Of a stretch of 64,000 nt of DNA, positions 41,317 to 50,799 are shown piece by piece (position 1 is the first letter of the stretch; each line of letters opens with the position of its first letter). The stretch lies in the NCBI RefSeq assembly GCF_003640665.1, contig NZ_QQXL01000005.1:124001-188000 (forward strand), in the 5' to 3' direction. The notes beneath the pieces were generated by a model. That model saw only the letters and a list, made by a program, of their open reading frames with translations, made no database searches and was not told the DNA's origin. The translations under genes were made by a program, and so were the position numbers. The DNA comes from Galactobacter caseinivorans (GTDB lineage Bacteria; Actinomycetota; Actinomycetes; Actinomycetales; Micrococcaceae).

Positions 41317-42759
41317 TTACCGCAGCAGCTCCGCGACCGCCTCGCCGATCCGCTCGTGCTGGAAGCGGAAGCCTGCCGCGGGCAGCACCGTGCTCACGGC
41401 CCGGGCCCCGCCGGTCAGCATCGCGGAATCCTTGCCGAGCAGCCGCGTGCCCAGCGCGAGCAGTGGCTTGGGCGTCGGAAGGCCCACCCCGGCCGGCGCA
41501 ACGTGGGAGCGCAGCACCTGCATGACCTCGGCATTGGTGGCCGGGTGCGGGGCGGCCGCAATCACGGGCCCGCCGGGCAGGCGCACGCCCTCCTCCAAGC
41601 CCAAGCCGGCCCGGGCAATCGCCAGCCAATCGTCCACGTGAATCCACGGCACCCACTGCTTGCCACCGGCCAGCGGCCCGCCGGCTCCCAGCGTCACCAC
41701 GGCCTGCAGCGACTTGAGCACCTCCGCCTCGCGGTCCAGCACAATGCCGGTGCGCACCAAGGTCAGCAGCTGGGCCGGGGCGTCTGCGACGGAGTCCTCC
41801 CAGCGGCGGATCAGTTCCGTCATGCCCTCCAGTGCCTCGCCCTCGGAGCGGGCCACCGTGTCCTCGTGCACCACGGGCTCGTCCGGATCGGAGCGTAGCG
41901 ACACCCCGCTGGCCTGCACCCAGTGCTTCACCACGGGGTGCCCGGCCCGCCGGGACGCGGCCCGCGCCGCCTCCACCAAGGCGCGCGTGGGGTTCACGCG
42001 GGAGGTGGTCAGCTTGGCCATGGTCGCGGCCCCGCCGGTGTCACCGATGCGGTGCCCGGACAGGTTGACCACGTCCACGCCGCGGGCGTCGTCAAAGAGT
42101 GCGGCCCAGGATCCCTGGCTCACGCCGTCCCAGCTGGCCTGGCGGTACGCCATCCCGGGGTGCGGCGAGCGGGTCAACACCACCACGTCACGCCCGCGCG
42201 CCACCAGGTCATGCGCCAGTCGCGAGCCGAGCAGGCCGGACCCGCCGGCGATGATCACCTGCGGCGCCCTGGCCGCTTCCGGGTCGGAGGTGCCGGCCAG
42301 TTGCACCAGGCGCGCAGCCACTGAGCCAAGATCATGCGAGAGGGCCCCGCCCATCGTGGGGCCAAGCGCCCCGGCCAGGGAACCGGTCACGGTGATGGAG
42401 CGCGTCAGGAGCGTGCCGGTGCCACTGGGCGTCAGCAGCCACGTTTGAGTGGTGGAGCCGCCGGGCTGATCCTGCGTCCACGCCAGCTCCTGGTCCGTCA
42501 CGAGCGAGCTGATCCGGGCGGGCGGCGCGGTGAGCGCGTGCAGCGCGCCACGCAGGCGGGCGTGGGGCAGAACCCGGACGCGGTCGCCCAGTTCAAGCTG
42601 TTCGGGGCCGTGCGGGCCGGTCAGGGCTGGGCGATCCACCGGGGTGAATGACTGCACATCGGCGTCAAAGGACGCCCAGAGCGAGGGGGTCGCGAGCACG
42701 TCCCACACACTCTCGGGGGAGGCGGCCAGGAATCGGGTCTGCGTGCGGGACCAGGTCAT
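41317..42759 (-). CDS. SRPBCC-TIGR01777 epimerase fusion protein
   Basis: 480 residues. Residues 1-150 are an SRPBCC ligand-binding domain (TRFLAASPESVWDVLATPSL); residues 165-480 are a TIGR01777 NAD-dependent epimerase-like domain with Rossmann motif IAGGSGLLGSRLA, the block NLSGHRIGD, ASGVSLRS and the C-terminal DUF1731-like segment (LPTPKPLLALGTRLLGKDSA). Such fusions are common; the reaction is unknown, though members are linked to cell-division phenotypes (YfcH, SulA-like name) without biochemical proof. The start is the ATG nearest the SRPBCC domain. Confidence 0.87.
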   Translation of the reverse strand: MTWSRTQTRFLAASPESVWDVLATPSLWASFDADVQSFTPVDRPALTGPHGPEQLELGDRVRVLPHARLRGALHALTAPPARISSLVTDQELAWTQDQPGGSTTQTWLLTPSGTGTLLTRSITVTGSLAGALGPTMGGALSHDLGSVAARLVQLAGTSDPEAARAPQVIIAGGSGLLGSRLAHDLVARGRDVVVLTRSPHPGMAYRQASWDGVSQGSWAALFDDARGVDVVNLSGHRIGDTGGAATMAKLTTSRVNPTRALVEAARAASRRAGHPVVKHWVQASGVSLRSDPDEPVVHEDTVARSEGEALEGMTELIRRWEDSVADAPAQLLTLVRTGIVLDREAEVLKSLQAVVTLGAGGPLAGGKQWVPWIHVDDWLAIARAGLGLEEGVRLPGGPVIAAAPHPATNAEVMQVLRSHVAPAGVGLPTPKPLLALGTRLLGKDSAMLTGGARAVSTVLPAAGFRFQHERIGEAVAELLR

Positions 42760-42846
42760 AGCGCCACCCTACGCGTCCGCCCGCGCCGCCCGCGGCCTCG
42801 GCCAAGACCTCGCTCTGAGGCCACGAGGGGACGGGCCTGAAAACCC

Positions 42847-42901
42847 TGCCCGACGACGCGGGGCCGGGTTCCAGAAGAACCCGGCCCCGCGTCGTCGAAC
42901 A
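42847..42901. terminator. putP terminator; full-length TGCCCGACG element
   Basis: Perfect 21-bp stem (42851-42871 with 42877-42897), loop CAGAA. The stem starts CGACGACGCGGGGCCGGG. Outer ends are TGCC on the left and GAACA on the right, so left and right differ only where CC meets AA. It is the clearest complete copy of the family and ends putP on the minus strand. Confidence 0.88.
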
Positions 42902-42940
42902 GTTCAGGCGCCCGCCAGGGCACCCGGCGTCCGCCGCGAA

Positions 42941-44491
42941 CTATGCGTCGGCGCTCTGCGCCTCCACGACCGGGCGTGCGCCCGGCTTGATGAGGCGCTT
43001 GACCTCTGCGAACTCGGTGTCCACATCGGGGTTGGTCTGGCGCGTGAACTGCGAGACCACGACGGTGACCACGAGGCAGGCGATGAAGCCCGGGATGATC
43101 TCGTACAGGGCAAGGGCTTCCTTGATGGGCGGGTACATGCCCCACACAAACGCCACCACGGCACCGGTGATCATGCCGGACAGGGCGCCCATGGCGCTGA
43201 CCTTGCGCCAGAACAGGCCCAGGATCAGCAGCGGGCCAAAGGCCGAGCCAAAACCGGCCCAGGCAAAGCCGACAAGGGAGAGGATGCTGGAGCCGGGATC
43301 CAGCGCAATCACGGCGCCAACAATCGCGACGAGCAGCACGCCAAAGCGGCCAAGCAACAGGCTGGTCTTGGGCGAGGCCTTCTGAGCGCGCAGGCCGTAC
43401 AGGTCCTCCACCAGGGCGGAGGAGCAGACGATCAGCTGCGAGGACATGGTGGACATGATGGCCGCGAGCACGGCCGCCAGGACCAATCCGGCGATGAACG
43501 GGTGGAACAGGATCTGGCTCAGCTGCAGGAACACGGTTTCCGCGTCCGCCTCTGCCAGGGGCGTGCCAAGGTTCTGGAACCAGGCCACGCCGATCAGGCC
43601 GGTGGTGATGGCGCCAACCATGCACAGCGCCATCCAGCCGATGCCGATGCGGCGGGCCGTGGGCGCATCCTGCGGGGAGCGCAGGGCAATGAAGCGGGCC
43701 AGGATGTGCGGCTGGCCAAAGTAGCCAAGGCCCCAGCCAAGGCCGGAGAGGATCACGAGCCAGGTGGCGCCGCTGAGTCCGTCACCGGTGAGGGAGAGGT
43801 AGTTGGTCCCGGTGCTGTTGTGCGCGTCGCCAATCAGCTCCATGACGCGTGCCGGGCCGCCCAGGTGGACGGTGGCCACGATCGGCACGGCGATCAGGGC
43901 GGCGAACATGAGCAGGCCCTGGGCCACGTCCGTGAGAGAAACACCCAGGAAGCCGCCAAAGAGCGTGTAGCCCACGGTGATGGCGCCGACTACGAGCATG
44001 CCGACCAGGTACGGCCAGGAGAAGGAGGACTGGAAGAACTTGCCTGCGGAGACCAGCATGCTGGCCACGTAGAAGGTGAAGAACACCAGGATGATGATGG
44101 AGCTGACGATGCGCAGCAGGTTGGTCTTGTCGCGGAAGCGGTGCCCAAGGAAGGAGGGCACGGTGATGGAGTTGCTGGCCAGCACCGTGTACGCGCGCAG
44201 TCGCGGCGCAATGATGAACCAGTTCAGCCACGCGCCGACCGTGAGGCCAATCGCGATCCAGGCCTCCACGAGGCCGGAGACGTAGAGGGCGCCGGGCAGG
44301 CCCATGAGGAGCCAGCCGGACATATCTGATGCGCCTGCGGAGAGTGCGGCGACGCCGGGCTTGAGGTCGCGCCCGGCCAGCATGAAGTCTTCGCCGGTCT
44401 TGGTCTTGCGCCAGGCGTAGAGCCCGATGCCGACCATGGCGGCGAGGTAGATAATGATGGCGGCCATTTGCCAGGTTTGTGCGGATGACAT
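42941..44491 (-). CDS. putP: Sodium/proline symporter
   Basis: 516 residues, 13 predicted membrane helices, solute:sodium symporter family. Signature blocks are MVGIGLYAWRKTKTGEDFML, LSAGASDMSGWLLMGLPGA, PHILARFIALRS and the family pattern GFGSAFGPLLILGLFWRKV. It brings in proline with Na+. It lies in the same block as putA and the LysR gene, which lends firm support. The ATG follows a weak CACGCT hexamer at seven bases. Its own terminator is at 42851. Confidence 0.93.
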   Translation of the reverse strand: MSSAQTWQMAAIIIYLAAMVGIGLYAWRKTKTGEDFMLAGRDLKPGVAALSAGASDMSGWLLMGLPGALYVSGLVEAWIAIGLTVGAWLNWFIIAPRLRAYTVLASNSITVPSFLGHRFRDKTNLLRIVSSIIILVFFTFYVASMLVSAGKFFQSSFSWPYLVGMLVVGAITVGYTLFGGFLGVSLTDVAQGLLMFAALIAVPIVATVHLGGPARVMELIGDAHNSTGTNYLSLTGDGLSGATWLVILSGLGWGLGYFGQPHILARFIALRSPQDAPTARRIGIGWMALCMVGAITTGLIGVAWFQNLGTPLAEADAETVFLQLSQILFHPFIAGLVLAAVLAAIMSTMSSQLIVCSSALVEDLYGLRAQKASPKTSLLLGRFGVLLVAIVGAVIALDPGSSILSLVGFAWAGFGSAFGPLLILGLFWRKVSAMGALSGMITGAVVAFVWGMYPPIKEALALYEIIPGFIACLVVTVVVSQFTRQTNPDVDTEFAEVKRLIKPGARPVVEAQSADA

Positions 44492-44593
44492 GGCCCGTAG
44501 CGTGCCCTACATCACGGCGCGTGTGAACCCCTTGCCGGTCGCAGGTTCAAGTTGCGGAGTCAATCGTGACCTTACTGTGACTTTCTGCGGCCC

Positions 44594-45508
44594 TCACCCC
44601 CGCGGCCCCTGCAGCCTTCGCGCCTCATCTTGCAGCGCCCGGCGCACGGCCTGCGCGGCGGGGTGATGCACGGTGGAGAGGCGCAGCGCGGTGAAGATCT
44701 GCCGGTGCGGCCCGCGGTCCAGGTCAATCCAGCGCACATTGGGCGCGCGGTACCCGCCAAGGATGCCGGGCACAATCGCCACGGCGAGCCCGGACTCGAT
44801 GAGTTGCAGGTGCGCCTGCAGGTCCGCGGACTCGTAGCGAACATCCGGCTCAAAGCCCGCCTGCCTGCACTGCTGCAGGGTCCAATGCCGGCTGGCCGCG
44901 GGGGCCGGCTCCAGCACCCAGGGGACCAAAGCGGCGTCGGACAGGGAACGCAGCAGCGAAAACGGGCCGTCCTCATCCGGCGGCACCGCCAGGCGCAGCG
45001 GGTCCTGGACCAGGGGGGTGTGCTCCATGTCCGGCAGGATCTCCGTCGCGTGCTCCGGGTAGTGCTCCGCCACGACCAGGTCAAAGTCTCGCGCCCAGGT
45101 CTCGCGCAGCGCCCGCTCCGGTTCGCGCTGGGTCATCTCCACGCGCAGCTGTGGGTGCTCGTCGCGGAGCCGACGCAGCGTGCCCGGCAGCAGCGCCAGC
45201 GCGGCGGTCTGGAACATGGACAGGCGCACCGTCCCGGTGACCTCGCTTTGCGAGGCGGCCAGCGCGGCCTCCGCGCGCTCCATGCCGTTGAGCAGTTCCT
45301 CCGCATGGGCCACCAGGACCTGCGCAGCGGGGGTCAGGCGTACCCCGCGGCCGGCGTGCGCCAGGAGCTCCGTTCCGGCCTCCTTTTCCAGACGGGAGAG
45401 CTGAGCGGAGACGGTCGACGGCGCGTAGTTCAGGGCCTCTGCGACGGCACCAACGGTGCCGCGAAGGGCCAGTTCTCGCAGCAGGCGAAGGCGGTGAAGG
45501 TCCAGCAT
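44594..45508 (-). CDS. LysR family regulator of proline use (probable)
   Basis: 304 residues. N-terminal winged helix (MLDLHRLRLLRELALRGTVG, AEALNYAPSTVSAQLSRLE) and a LysR substrate domain from about residue 90. A strong AAAGGAGG precedes the ATG. It is divergent from putA and next to putP, so it probably senses proline or a breakdown product and controls both. Inverted TCCGAA half-sites are present in the shared gap. Confidence 0.87.
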   Translation of the reverse strand: MLDLHRLRLLRELALRGTVGAVAEALNYAPSTVSAQLSRLEKEAGTELLAHAGRGVRLTPAAQVLVAHAEELLNGMERAEAALAASQSEVTGTVRLSMFQTAALALLPGTLRRLRDEHPQLRVEMTQREPERALRETWARDFDLVVAEHYPEHATEILPDMEHTPLVQDPLRLAVPPDEDGPFSLLRSLSDAALVPWVLEPAPAASRHWTLQQCRQAGFEPDVRYESADLQAHLQLIESGLAVAIVPGILGGYRAPNVRWIDLDRGPHRQIFTALRLSTVHHPAAQAVRRALQDEARRLQGPRG

Positions 45509-45536
45509 GTGGCCCTCCTTTCGATAGTTCGATGAA

Positions 45537-45556
45537 TCCGAACAATACCCTTCGGA
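45537..45556. promoter_or_regulatory. Probable LysR binding site
   Basis: TCCGAA, eight bases, TTCGGA; a further TCCGAA half-site follows at 45570-45575. It lies in the 137-bp gap between the LysR gene and putA, where a LysR-type regulator normally binds. Confidence 0.6.
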
Positions 45557-45645
45557 ACTTATCGCTGTTTCCGAACGTCACAAGAGCAGAAAATAGGCCT
45601 ACCGGGGAGTGCCCGGCATTGGTTCCGTTCCAGGAGCAACCACTC

Positions 45646-48600
45646 ATGACGACCCCCCCGATCTCGCAGGCCGGACAGGCCCAAGCAGCAGCCGTCGCCG
45701 CAGCCGCGAGCATTGCGCCCCGACTGGCGCACACCACCGTTCCCGCACCCGCGCAGCGTGACGCTGCCCGCCCGTGGGACCTGGCAGATGACGCAGTGGC
45801 GCAGGTGCGCACCTGGCTCAGTGCCGCCGCAAAAATCCCCACCGACGTCTCCGCCACCCGCCTGGCCGGAGTCCTGAAGGACCCCAAGGGCCTGGACTTC
45901 ACCGTGGGCTTTGTGGACCGCGTGGTCCGCCCGGAGGACCTACACGTCGCCGCCCAGGCGCTGCGCGAGCTGGCCCCCGGCGTCCCGACCTTCCTCCCGT
46001 GGTACCTGAAGGCCGCCGTGCGCGTGGGCGGGGCCATGGCCCCGATCCTGCCGGGCGTGGTGGTCCCGACCGCCCGCATGGCGCTGCGCTCCATGGTGGG
46101 CCACCTGATCATCGATGCCACGGATGCCAAGCTGGGCACCAGCATCAAGAAGCTGCGCCGCGAGGGCATTGACCTCAACATCAACCTGCTTGGCGAGGCC
46201 ATCCTGGGTGAGAACGAGGCGGACCGCCGCCTGGCCGGCACCATGAAGCTGATCCAGCGCGCGGACGTGGACTATGTCTCCATCAAGGTCTCCGCGACCG
46301 TGGCGCCGCACAACCACTGGGCCTTTGACGAGGCGGTGGATCACATCGTGGAGAAGATGCGCCCGCTCTACCGCGCGGCTCGCGATGCCTCCCCGCGCAC
46401 CTTCATCAACCTGGATATGGAGGAGTACAAGGACCTGGATCTCACGATCGCCGTCTTCACGCGCCTCCTGGCCGAGACGGAGTTCAAGGACTACGAGGCC
46501 GGCATTGTGCTCCAGGGCTACCTGCCGGACTCGCTTGGCGCCATGATTGCTCTGCAGGAGTTTGCCGCGGAGCGCGTCGCCAACGGCGGCGCCCCCATCA
46601 AGGTCCGCATCGTGAAGGGTGCAAACCTGCCCATGGAGCAGGTGGAGGCCCGCGTCCACGGCTGGGAGCAGACCGTCTGGACCACCAAGCAGGACTCCGA
46701 CACCAGCTACAAGGCGGTGCTTGACTACGCGCTGCACGCCGACCGCCTGAGCAACGTGCGCCTCGGCATTGCCGGTCACAACCTCTTTGACGTTGCCCTG
46801 GCCTGGAAGCTGCTCAGCGCCCGCGGCATTGACGCCAAGGACCCCAAGAGCGGCGTGGAGTTTGAGATGCTGCTTGGCATGGCCACCGCCCAGGCGGAGG
46901 CCGTGCGCGCGGACGTGGGCAGCCTGCTGCTCTACACGCCCGTGGTGCACCCCAAGGAGTTTGACGTCGCGATCGCGTACCTGATCCGCCGCCTGGAGGA
47001 GGGCGCAAGCCAGGACAACTTCATGTCCGCCGTGTTTGAACTGGATTCCTCCGAGCCGCTGTTCGCCCGCGAGGAGGGGCGCTTCCGGGCGTCCCTGGCG
47101 GAGCTGCGCGAGCGCGGCGACGCTGTCCCCATGCCGCGCCGCACCCAGGATCGCCTGTCAGAGGACTACTCCAAGCCCAGCCCCGAGGCCGGCTTTGAGA
47201 ACATCCCCGACTCCGACCCGGACCTGCCGCAGAACCGCGTCTGGGGACGCGAGATTGCCGCCAAGATGGCCAACAACGAGCTGGGCCTTGCCTCCATTGA
47301 GGCCGCGAGCCTGAGCACGCCGGAGCAGCTGGAAGCGGTGGTGGCCCGCGCCGTGGCCGCCGCCCCCGCCTGGCGCGCCCTTGGCGCCCAGAAGCGCGCG
47401 CAGATCCTGCACCGCGCAGGGGACATGCTCCAAGCCCGCCGCGCGGACCTGCTGGCCGTGATGGGGCTGGAGACGGGCAAGACCCTGGATCAGGGTGACC
47501 CCGAGGTCTCCGAGGCCGCCGACTTTGCCCACTACTACGCGGAGCTTGGCCTGGAGCTTGCCTCCGTGCAGGGCGCCACCGCTGTGCCGGTTGACCTGAC
47601 CGTGGTCACCCCGCCGTGGAACTTCCCCGTGGCCATCCCGGCCGGTTCAACGCTCTCCGCGCTGGCCGCCGGTTCCACCGTCATCATCAAGCCCGCCGAC
47701 CTGGCCAAGCGCTCCGGCGCCGTCATGATCGAGTGCATCTGGGCCGCCCTGGATGAGGCCGGCGTGAGCCGGGACGTCCTGAACCTGGTGCGCCTCTCCG
47801 AGCGTGCGCTTGGCACCCAGCTGGTCTCCCACCCGGCCGTGGGACGCCTGATTCTCACGGGCGGCTACGAGACCGCGCAGCTCTTCCGTGGATTCCGCCC
47901 CGAGCTGCCGCTCCTGGCAGAGACCTCTGGCAAGAACGCCATCATCGTCACCCCCAGTGCCGACCTTGATCTGGCCGCCAAGGACGTGGCCCTCTCCGCC
48001 TTTGGCCACGCCGGCCAGAAGTGCTCCGCCGCCTCGCTGGTGATCCTCGTGGGTCGCTCGGCTCAGTCGGAGCGTTTCCACCGCCAGCTGCTGGACGCAG
48101 CCAAGTCCCTCAAGGTGGGCTGGCCCACCGACCTGCGCTCGCAGGTGGGCCCGGTCATTGAACCCCCGCGTGAGAAGCTGCGCAGCGGCCTGACCCAGCT
48201 GGGCGAGGGCGAGTCCTGGTCCCTGGAGCCGCGCTCCCTCGATGACTCAGACCGCCTCTTCTCGCCGGGCGTGCGCGCCGGCGTGAAGCCCGGCAGCGAG
48301 TACCACCTGACCGAATACTTTGGCCCGGTGCTTGGCGTCATGACCGCGGACACGCTGGAGCAGGCCGTGTCCTACGTCAACGCGATTGACTACGGCCTCA
48401 CCTCCGGAATCCACTCCCTCGACGCGGACGAGATTGCCTACTGGGCGGATCACGTGGAGGCCGGAAACCTCTACATCAACCGCGGCATCACCGGCGCCAT
48501 TGTGCAGCGCCAGCCCTTTGGTGGCTGGAAGCGCTCCGCCGTGGGCGCAGGCACCAAGGCCGGCGGCCCCAACTACCTGGTGGGGCTCTCGGACTGGGAG

Positions 48601-49302
48601 GACGCCCCGGTGTCCGGAACCGCGACGGTGCCCAGCGACGCCGCGGGCAAGCTGGCCTCGGCTGTCGCCGACCTGGTGGAAACCGGCGAGGCAGCCTGGC
48701 TGCGCAACGCCGCGGCAGGCGACGCCAGCGCCGTCGAGCGTTTTGTTGGCGCCTGCGACGCCTCGCAGCTTGAGGTGGAGATCAACGCGCTGCGTTACCG
48801 CCCCGTCCCCGTGACGGTGCGCGTGTCCGGGACCGGCTCCCGCGACGTGGCAGAGGCCGCCCGCGTGGCGGCCGCCGGGCTGCGCGCCCACGGCGCCACG
48901 GTCAACGGCAAGGGAACCGCGGCGCAGACCGCGATCACCGTCTCCGCGCCGGCAGCCTTCCCGGAGCGCGTGGCGCAGGTGCTGCGCGACGCGGGCATCA
49001 CGGTGGTCCTGGAGGACGACGCCGCGTGGTCGGCTCGCGCTCACCAGGCCGCCCAGGCCGGGCCGTCCGAGGTGGAGCGCCTGCGCATCGTGGGCTCCGA
49101 GACCGCCTCCACCGTGGAGGCGACCTTCGCCGCGACGCTGGGCCGCCCCGACGTGGCCGTGTACTCGCAGCCCGTCACCGGCGCCGGCCGCGTGGAAATG
49201 CTTCCGTTCCTGCGCGAGCAGGCCGTCTCCATGACCGCGCACCGCTTTGGCACCATCAACGATCTGCCGGAGCGAGCGCTCGGGAAGATCACGCTCGTCT
49301 GA
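45646..49302 (+). CDS. putA: Bifunctional proline dehydrogenase / P5C dehydrogenase
   Basis: 1218 residues. It oxidises proline to pyrroline-5-carboxylate with FAD and then to glutamate with NAD. Proline dehydrogenase part, about residues 70-500: DYVSIKVSATVAPHNHW, IVLQGYLPDSL, VRIVKGANLPMEQVEAR, RLGIAGHNLFDV, FEMLLGMA. Aldehyde dehydrogenase part, about residues 540-1010: TPPWNFPVAIPAGSTLSALA, general base Glu759 in AETSGKNAII, nucleophile Cys793 in GQKCSAASLV. The last 200 residues are an extra domain seen in this PutA type. No DNA-binding domain, so regulation is left to the LysR gene. The ATG at 45646 has AGGAG nine bases upstream; the frame is open from 45532. Confidence 0.96.
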   Translation: MTTPPISQAGQAQAAAVAAAASIAPRLAHTTVPAPAQRDAARPWDLADDAVAQVRTWLSAAAKIPTDVSATRLAGVLKDPKGLDFTVGFVDRVVRPEDLHVAAQALRELAPGVPTFLPWYLKAAVRVGGAMAPILPGVVVPTARMALRSMVGHLIIDATDAKLGTSIKKLRREGIDLNINLLGEAILGENEADRRLAGTMKLIQRADVDYVSIKVSATVAPHNHWAFDEAVDHIVEKMRPLYRAARDASPRTFINLDMEEYKDLDLTIAVFTRLLAETEFKDYEAGIVLQGYLPDSLGAMIALQEFAAERVANGGAPIKVRIVKGANLPMEQVEARVHGWEQTVWTTKQDSDTSYKAVLDYALHADRLSNVRLGIAGHNLFDVALAWKLLSARGIDAKDPKSGVEFEMLLGMATAQAEAVRADVGSLLLYTPVVHPKEFDVAIAYLIRRLEEGASQDNFMSAVFELDSSEPLFAREEGRFRASLAELRERGDAVPMPRRTQDRLSEDYSKPSPEAGFENIPDSDPDLPQNRVWGREIAAKMANNELGLASIEAASLSTPEQLEAVVARAVAAAPAWRALGAQKRAQILHRAGDMLQARRADLLAVMGLETGKTLDQGDPEVSEAADFAHYYAELGLELASVQGATAVPVDLTVVTPPWNFPVAIPAGSTLSALAAGSTVIIKPADLAKRSGAVMIECIWAALDEAGVSRDVLNLVRLSERALGTQLVSHPAVGRLILTGGYETAQLFRGFRPELPLLAETSGKNAIIVTPSADLDLAAKDVALSAFGHAGQKCSAASLVILVGRSAQSERFHRQLLDAAKSLKVGWPTDLRSQVGPVIEPPREKLRSGLTQLGEGESWSLEPRSLDDSDRLFSPGVRAGVKPGSEYHLTEYFGPVLGVMTADTLEQAVSYVNAIDYGLTSGIHSLDADEIAYWADHVEAGNLYINRGITGAIVQRQPFGGWKRSAVGAGTKAGGPNYLVGLSDWEDAPVSGTATVPSDAAGKLASAVADLVETGEAAWLRNAAAGDASAVERFVGACDASQLEVEINALRYRPVPVTVRVSGTGSRDVAEAARVAAAGLRAHGATVNGKGTAAQTAITVSAPAAFPERVAQVLRDAGITVVLEDDAAWSARAHQAAQAGPSEVERLRIVGSETASTVEATFAATLGRPDVAVYSQPVTGAGRVEMLPFLREQAVSMTAHRFGTINDLPERALGKITLV

Positions 49303-49325
49303 TTGCTGTTGCTGTTGTAGTTGCT

Positions 49326-49361
49326 GAGGCCGGGTCCATCCTTCGGGAGGGGCCCGGCCTC
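49326..49361 (+). terminator. Terminator after putA
   Basis: Stem GAGGCCGGGTCC with GGGCCCGGCCTC (one G-T pair), loop of twelve bases. Confidence 0.75.
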
Positions 49362-49454
49362 TGCTGATGCCCGTGTCGGCGCGCGTGGTGGCGTGTCGCT
49401 GTGGGACAGTTAGCCCACGTCTTGGACCGTTGAGGAAGCACACCGAGGGGAATC

Positions 49455-50096
49455 ATGAGTCAGAGCCCAAACGAGTCCCATCCCGACGGTGCCTCCTCCG
49501 TCCCGCCGCCGCGGGGGCTCTCGGACGACTGGCTGACTGAGCCCGGGGCCGGGGCCGGGGCCGGGGCTGGCGCTGGCGCTGGCTTTGGGGCGTGGCCGGG
49601 GGCGCAGGGTGTTGGCACGCCGGGTGTTGGTACGCCCGGTGTTGGTACGCCGGGTGTTGGCACCCCTCAGCAGGGTGCGGGGTCCTTGGAGCCGGGCGGG
49701 CAGTTTGGCCAGTATGGGCAGTTTGGGCAACCCAGCCAGGCGGGGCAGCCCCATGCTTTGGGTCAGACCAGCCGGGAGCCTTACACCCCACCGCCCGGCC
49801 TGAGCCGGACCGATCAGTCCGACAGAAGCGCTGTGCAGGCCTTGTGGGGCCGTGTCTGGGGGATCGCGGGCGTGGTGGTGGGAGCCCTGGCGCTCACCAT
49901 TGCTTCCCCCTTCGTCGCTGTGCTCGCCGTCGCCTGTGGGCAACGGGCCCTGGCCAAGACCAAGGCATTGAGCGGCCAGGAAGCACCTTCGGTGGTGTGG
50001 ACGGTGTTGGGCTGGGCGGGCATCGTTTTGGGCGGCTTGGGTGTGATCCGGGGGATGCAGAGCTTCGCGTTCGTGTCCCACTTGCTGCAGAACTAG
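49455..50096 (+). CDS. DUF4190-like membrane protein 1
   Basis: 213 residues. The N-terminal 125 residues are low-complexity, with Gly/Ala runs, four VGTPG units and QFGQYGQFGQ-type repeats, and are probably disordered and cytoplasmic. Two membrane helices follow (IAGVVVGALALTIASPFVAVLAV and VLGWAGIVLGGLGVI) with a CGQRAL loop between, the DUF4190 pattern. A GAGGGG precedes the ATG. First of three related genes in a row on the plus strand; function unknown. Confidence 0.75.
   Translation: MSQSPNESHPDGASSVPPPRGLSDDWLTEPGAGAGAGAGAGAGFGAWPGAQGVGTPGVGTPGVGTPGVGTPQQGAGSLEPGGQFGQYGQFGQPSQAGQPHALGQTSREPYTPPPGLSRTDQSDRSAVQALWGRVWGIAGVVVGALALTIASPFVAVLAVACGQRALAKTKALSGQEAPSVVWTVLGWAGIVLGGLGVIRGMQSFAFVSHLLQN
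49608..49667 (+). repeat. 15-bp tandem repeat in DUF4190-like gene 1
   Basis: Four units GGTGTTGG(C/T)ACGC(C/Y)CG starting at 49608, 49623, 49638 and 49653, encoding VGTPG. Upstream, hexamers GGGGCC and GCTGGC repeat in frame from about 49543. Slippage would change length by whole codons. Confidence 0.85.
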
Positions 50097-50257
50097 CATG
50101 CCCATCTCAATGCCGGGCCGTGGTGAGTCACGAGTGCGCCCACGTTGAGTCGGCGGCCCCGGTAGGACATGATGATGCACAAAGTGTGCGCCACACATCA
50201 CGGGCCCGCGCGCGTTGAAGCAATGCTCAGCACCTGAGCATCTGACAAGGGGAAAAA

Positions 50258-50743
50258 ATGAGCCAGAATCCGTACGAGCCCACTTCACAGGACCCCCAGG
50301 CCAACCAGCCTTCGGGTGATTCGTACACGCCGCAGGTGCCTACGTCTCCGGCGAGCCCTGCGGCCGACGCCCCGGGTCAGAATGCCCAGTTCGGTGCGCC
50401 CAGCCAGTTTGGCCAGCCGGCTGCGCCCAACCAGTTTGCTGCGCCCAACCAGTTTGGGGCCCCGAACCAGTTCGGTGCGCCTCACCAGGACGCGTCAGCG
50501 CTGACCAAGGGCGTACGCACCCGCGCCGTCCTGGCCACGGTTTTTGGAGCCGTCTCCCTCTTTCTCGTGCCTTACGCGTTTGGTGTCGTGGCCATCATTC
50601 TTGGCGTGGCCACCGTGAAGCAGGTCAACGTCCTGAAGACTCGTGGAGTTCCCGGGGGTGGGCTGATGGCGCTGGGCGTGGTCGGCATCGTGTTGGGTGC
50701 GTTGGGCATCGTGGGCCAGATCGCGGTCAGCGCCCTCCTGTAG
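50258..50743 (+). CDS. DUF4190-like membrane protein 2
   Basis: 161 residues with the same plan: a disordered N-terminus with repeats of the type NQFGAP, then two membrane helices (AVLATVFGAVSLFLVPYAFG and LMALGVVGIVLGALGIVGQI). The loop LGVATVKQVNVLK matches the conserved DUF4190 turn. AAGGGG precedes the ATG. Function unknown. Confidence 0.75.
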   Translation: MSQNPYEPTSQDPQANQPSGDSYTPQVPTSPASPAADAPGQNAQFGAPSQFGQPAAPNQFAAPNQFGAPNQFGAPHQDASALTKGVRTRAVLATVFGAVSLFLVPYAFGVVAIILGVATVKQVNVLKTRGVPGGGLMALGVVGIVLGALGIVGQIAVSALL

Positions 50744-50799
50744 AGCCCGCCCTTGTCTCACCCGTCAGCCGGCTTCGGCGTAACTCAGCAGGGGACATC

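Noticed and set aside
45532-45645. Upstream in-frame ATG for putA (38 extra residues)
   Set aside because: It would place the coding start inside the LysR binding region and lacks a ribosome site; the ATG at 45646 has AGGAG.
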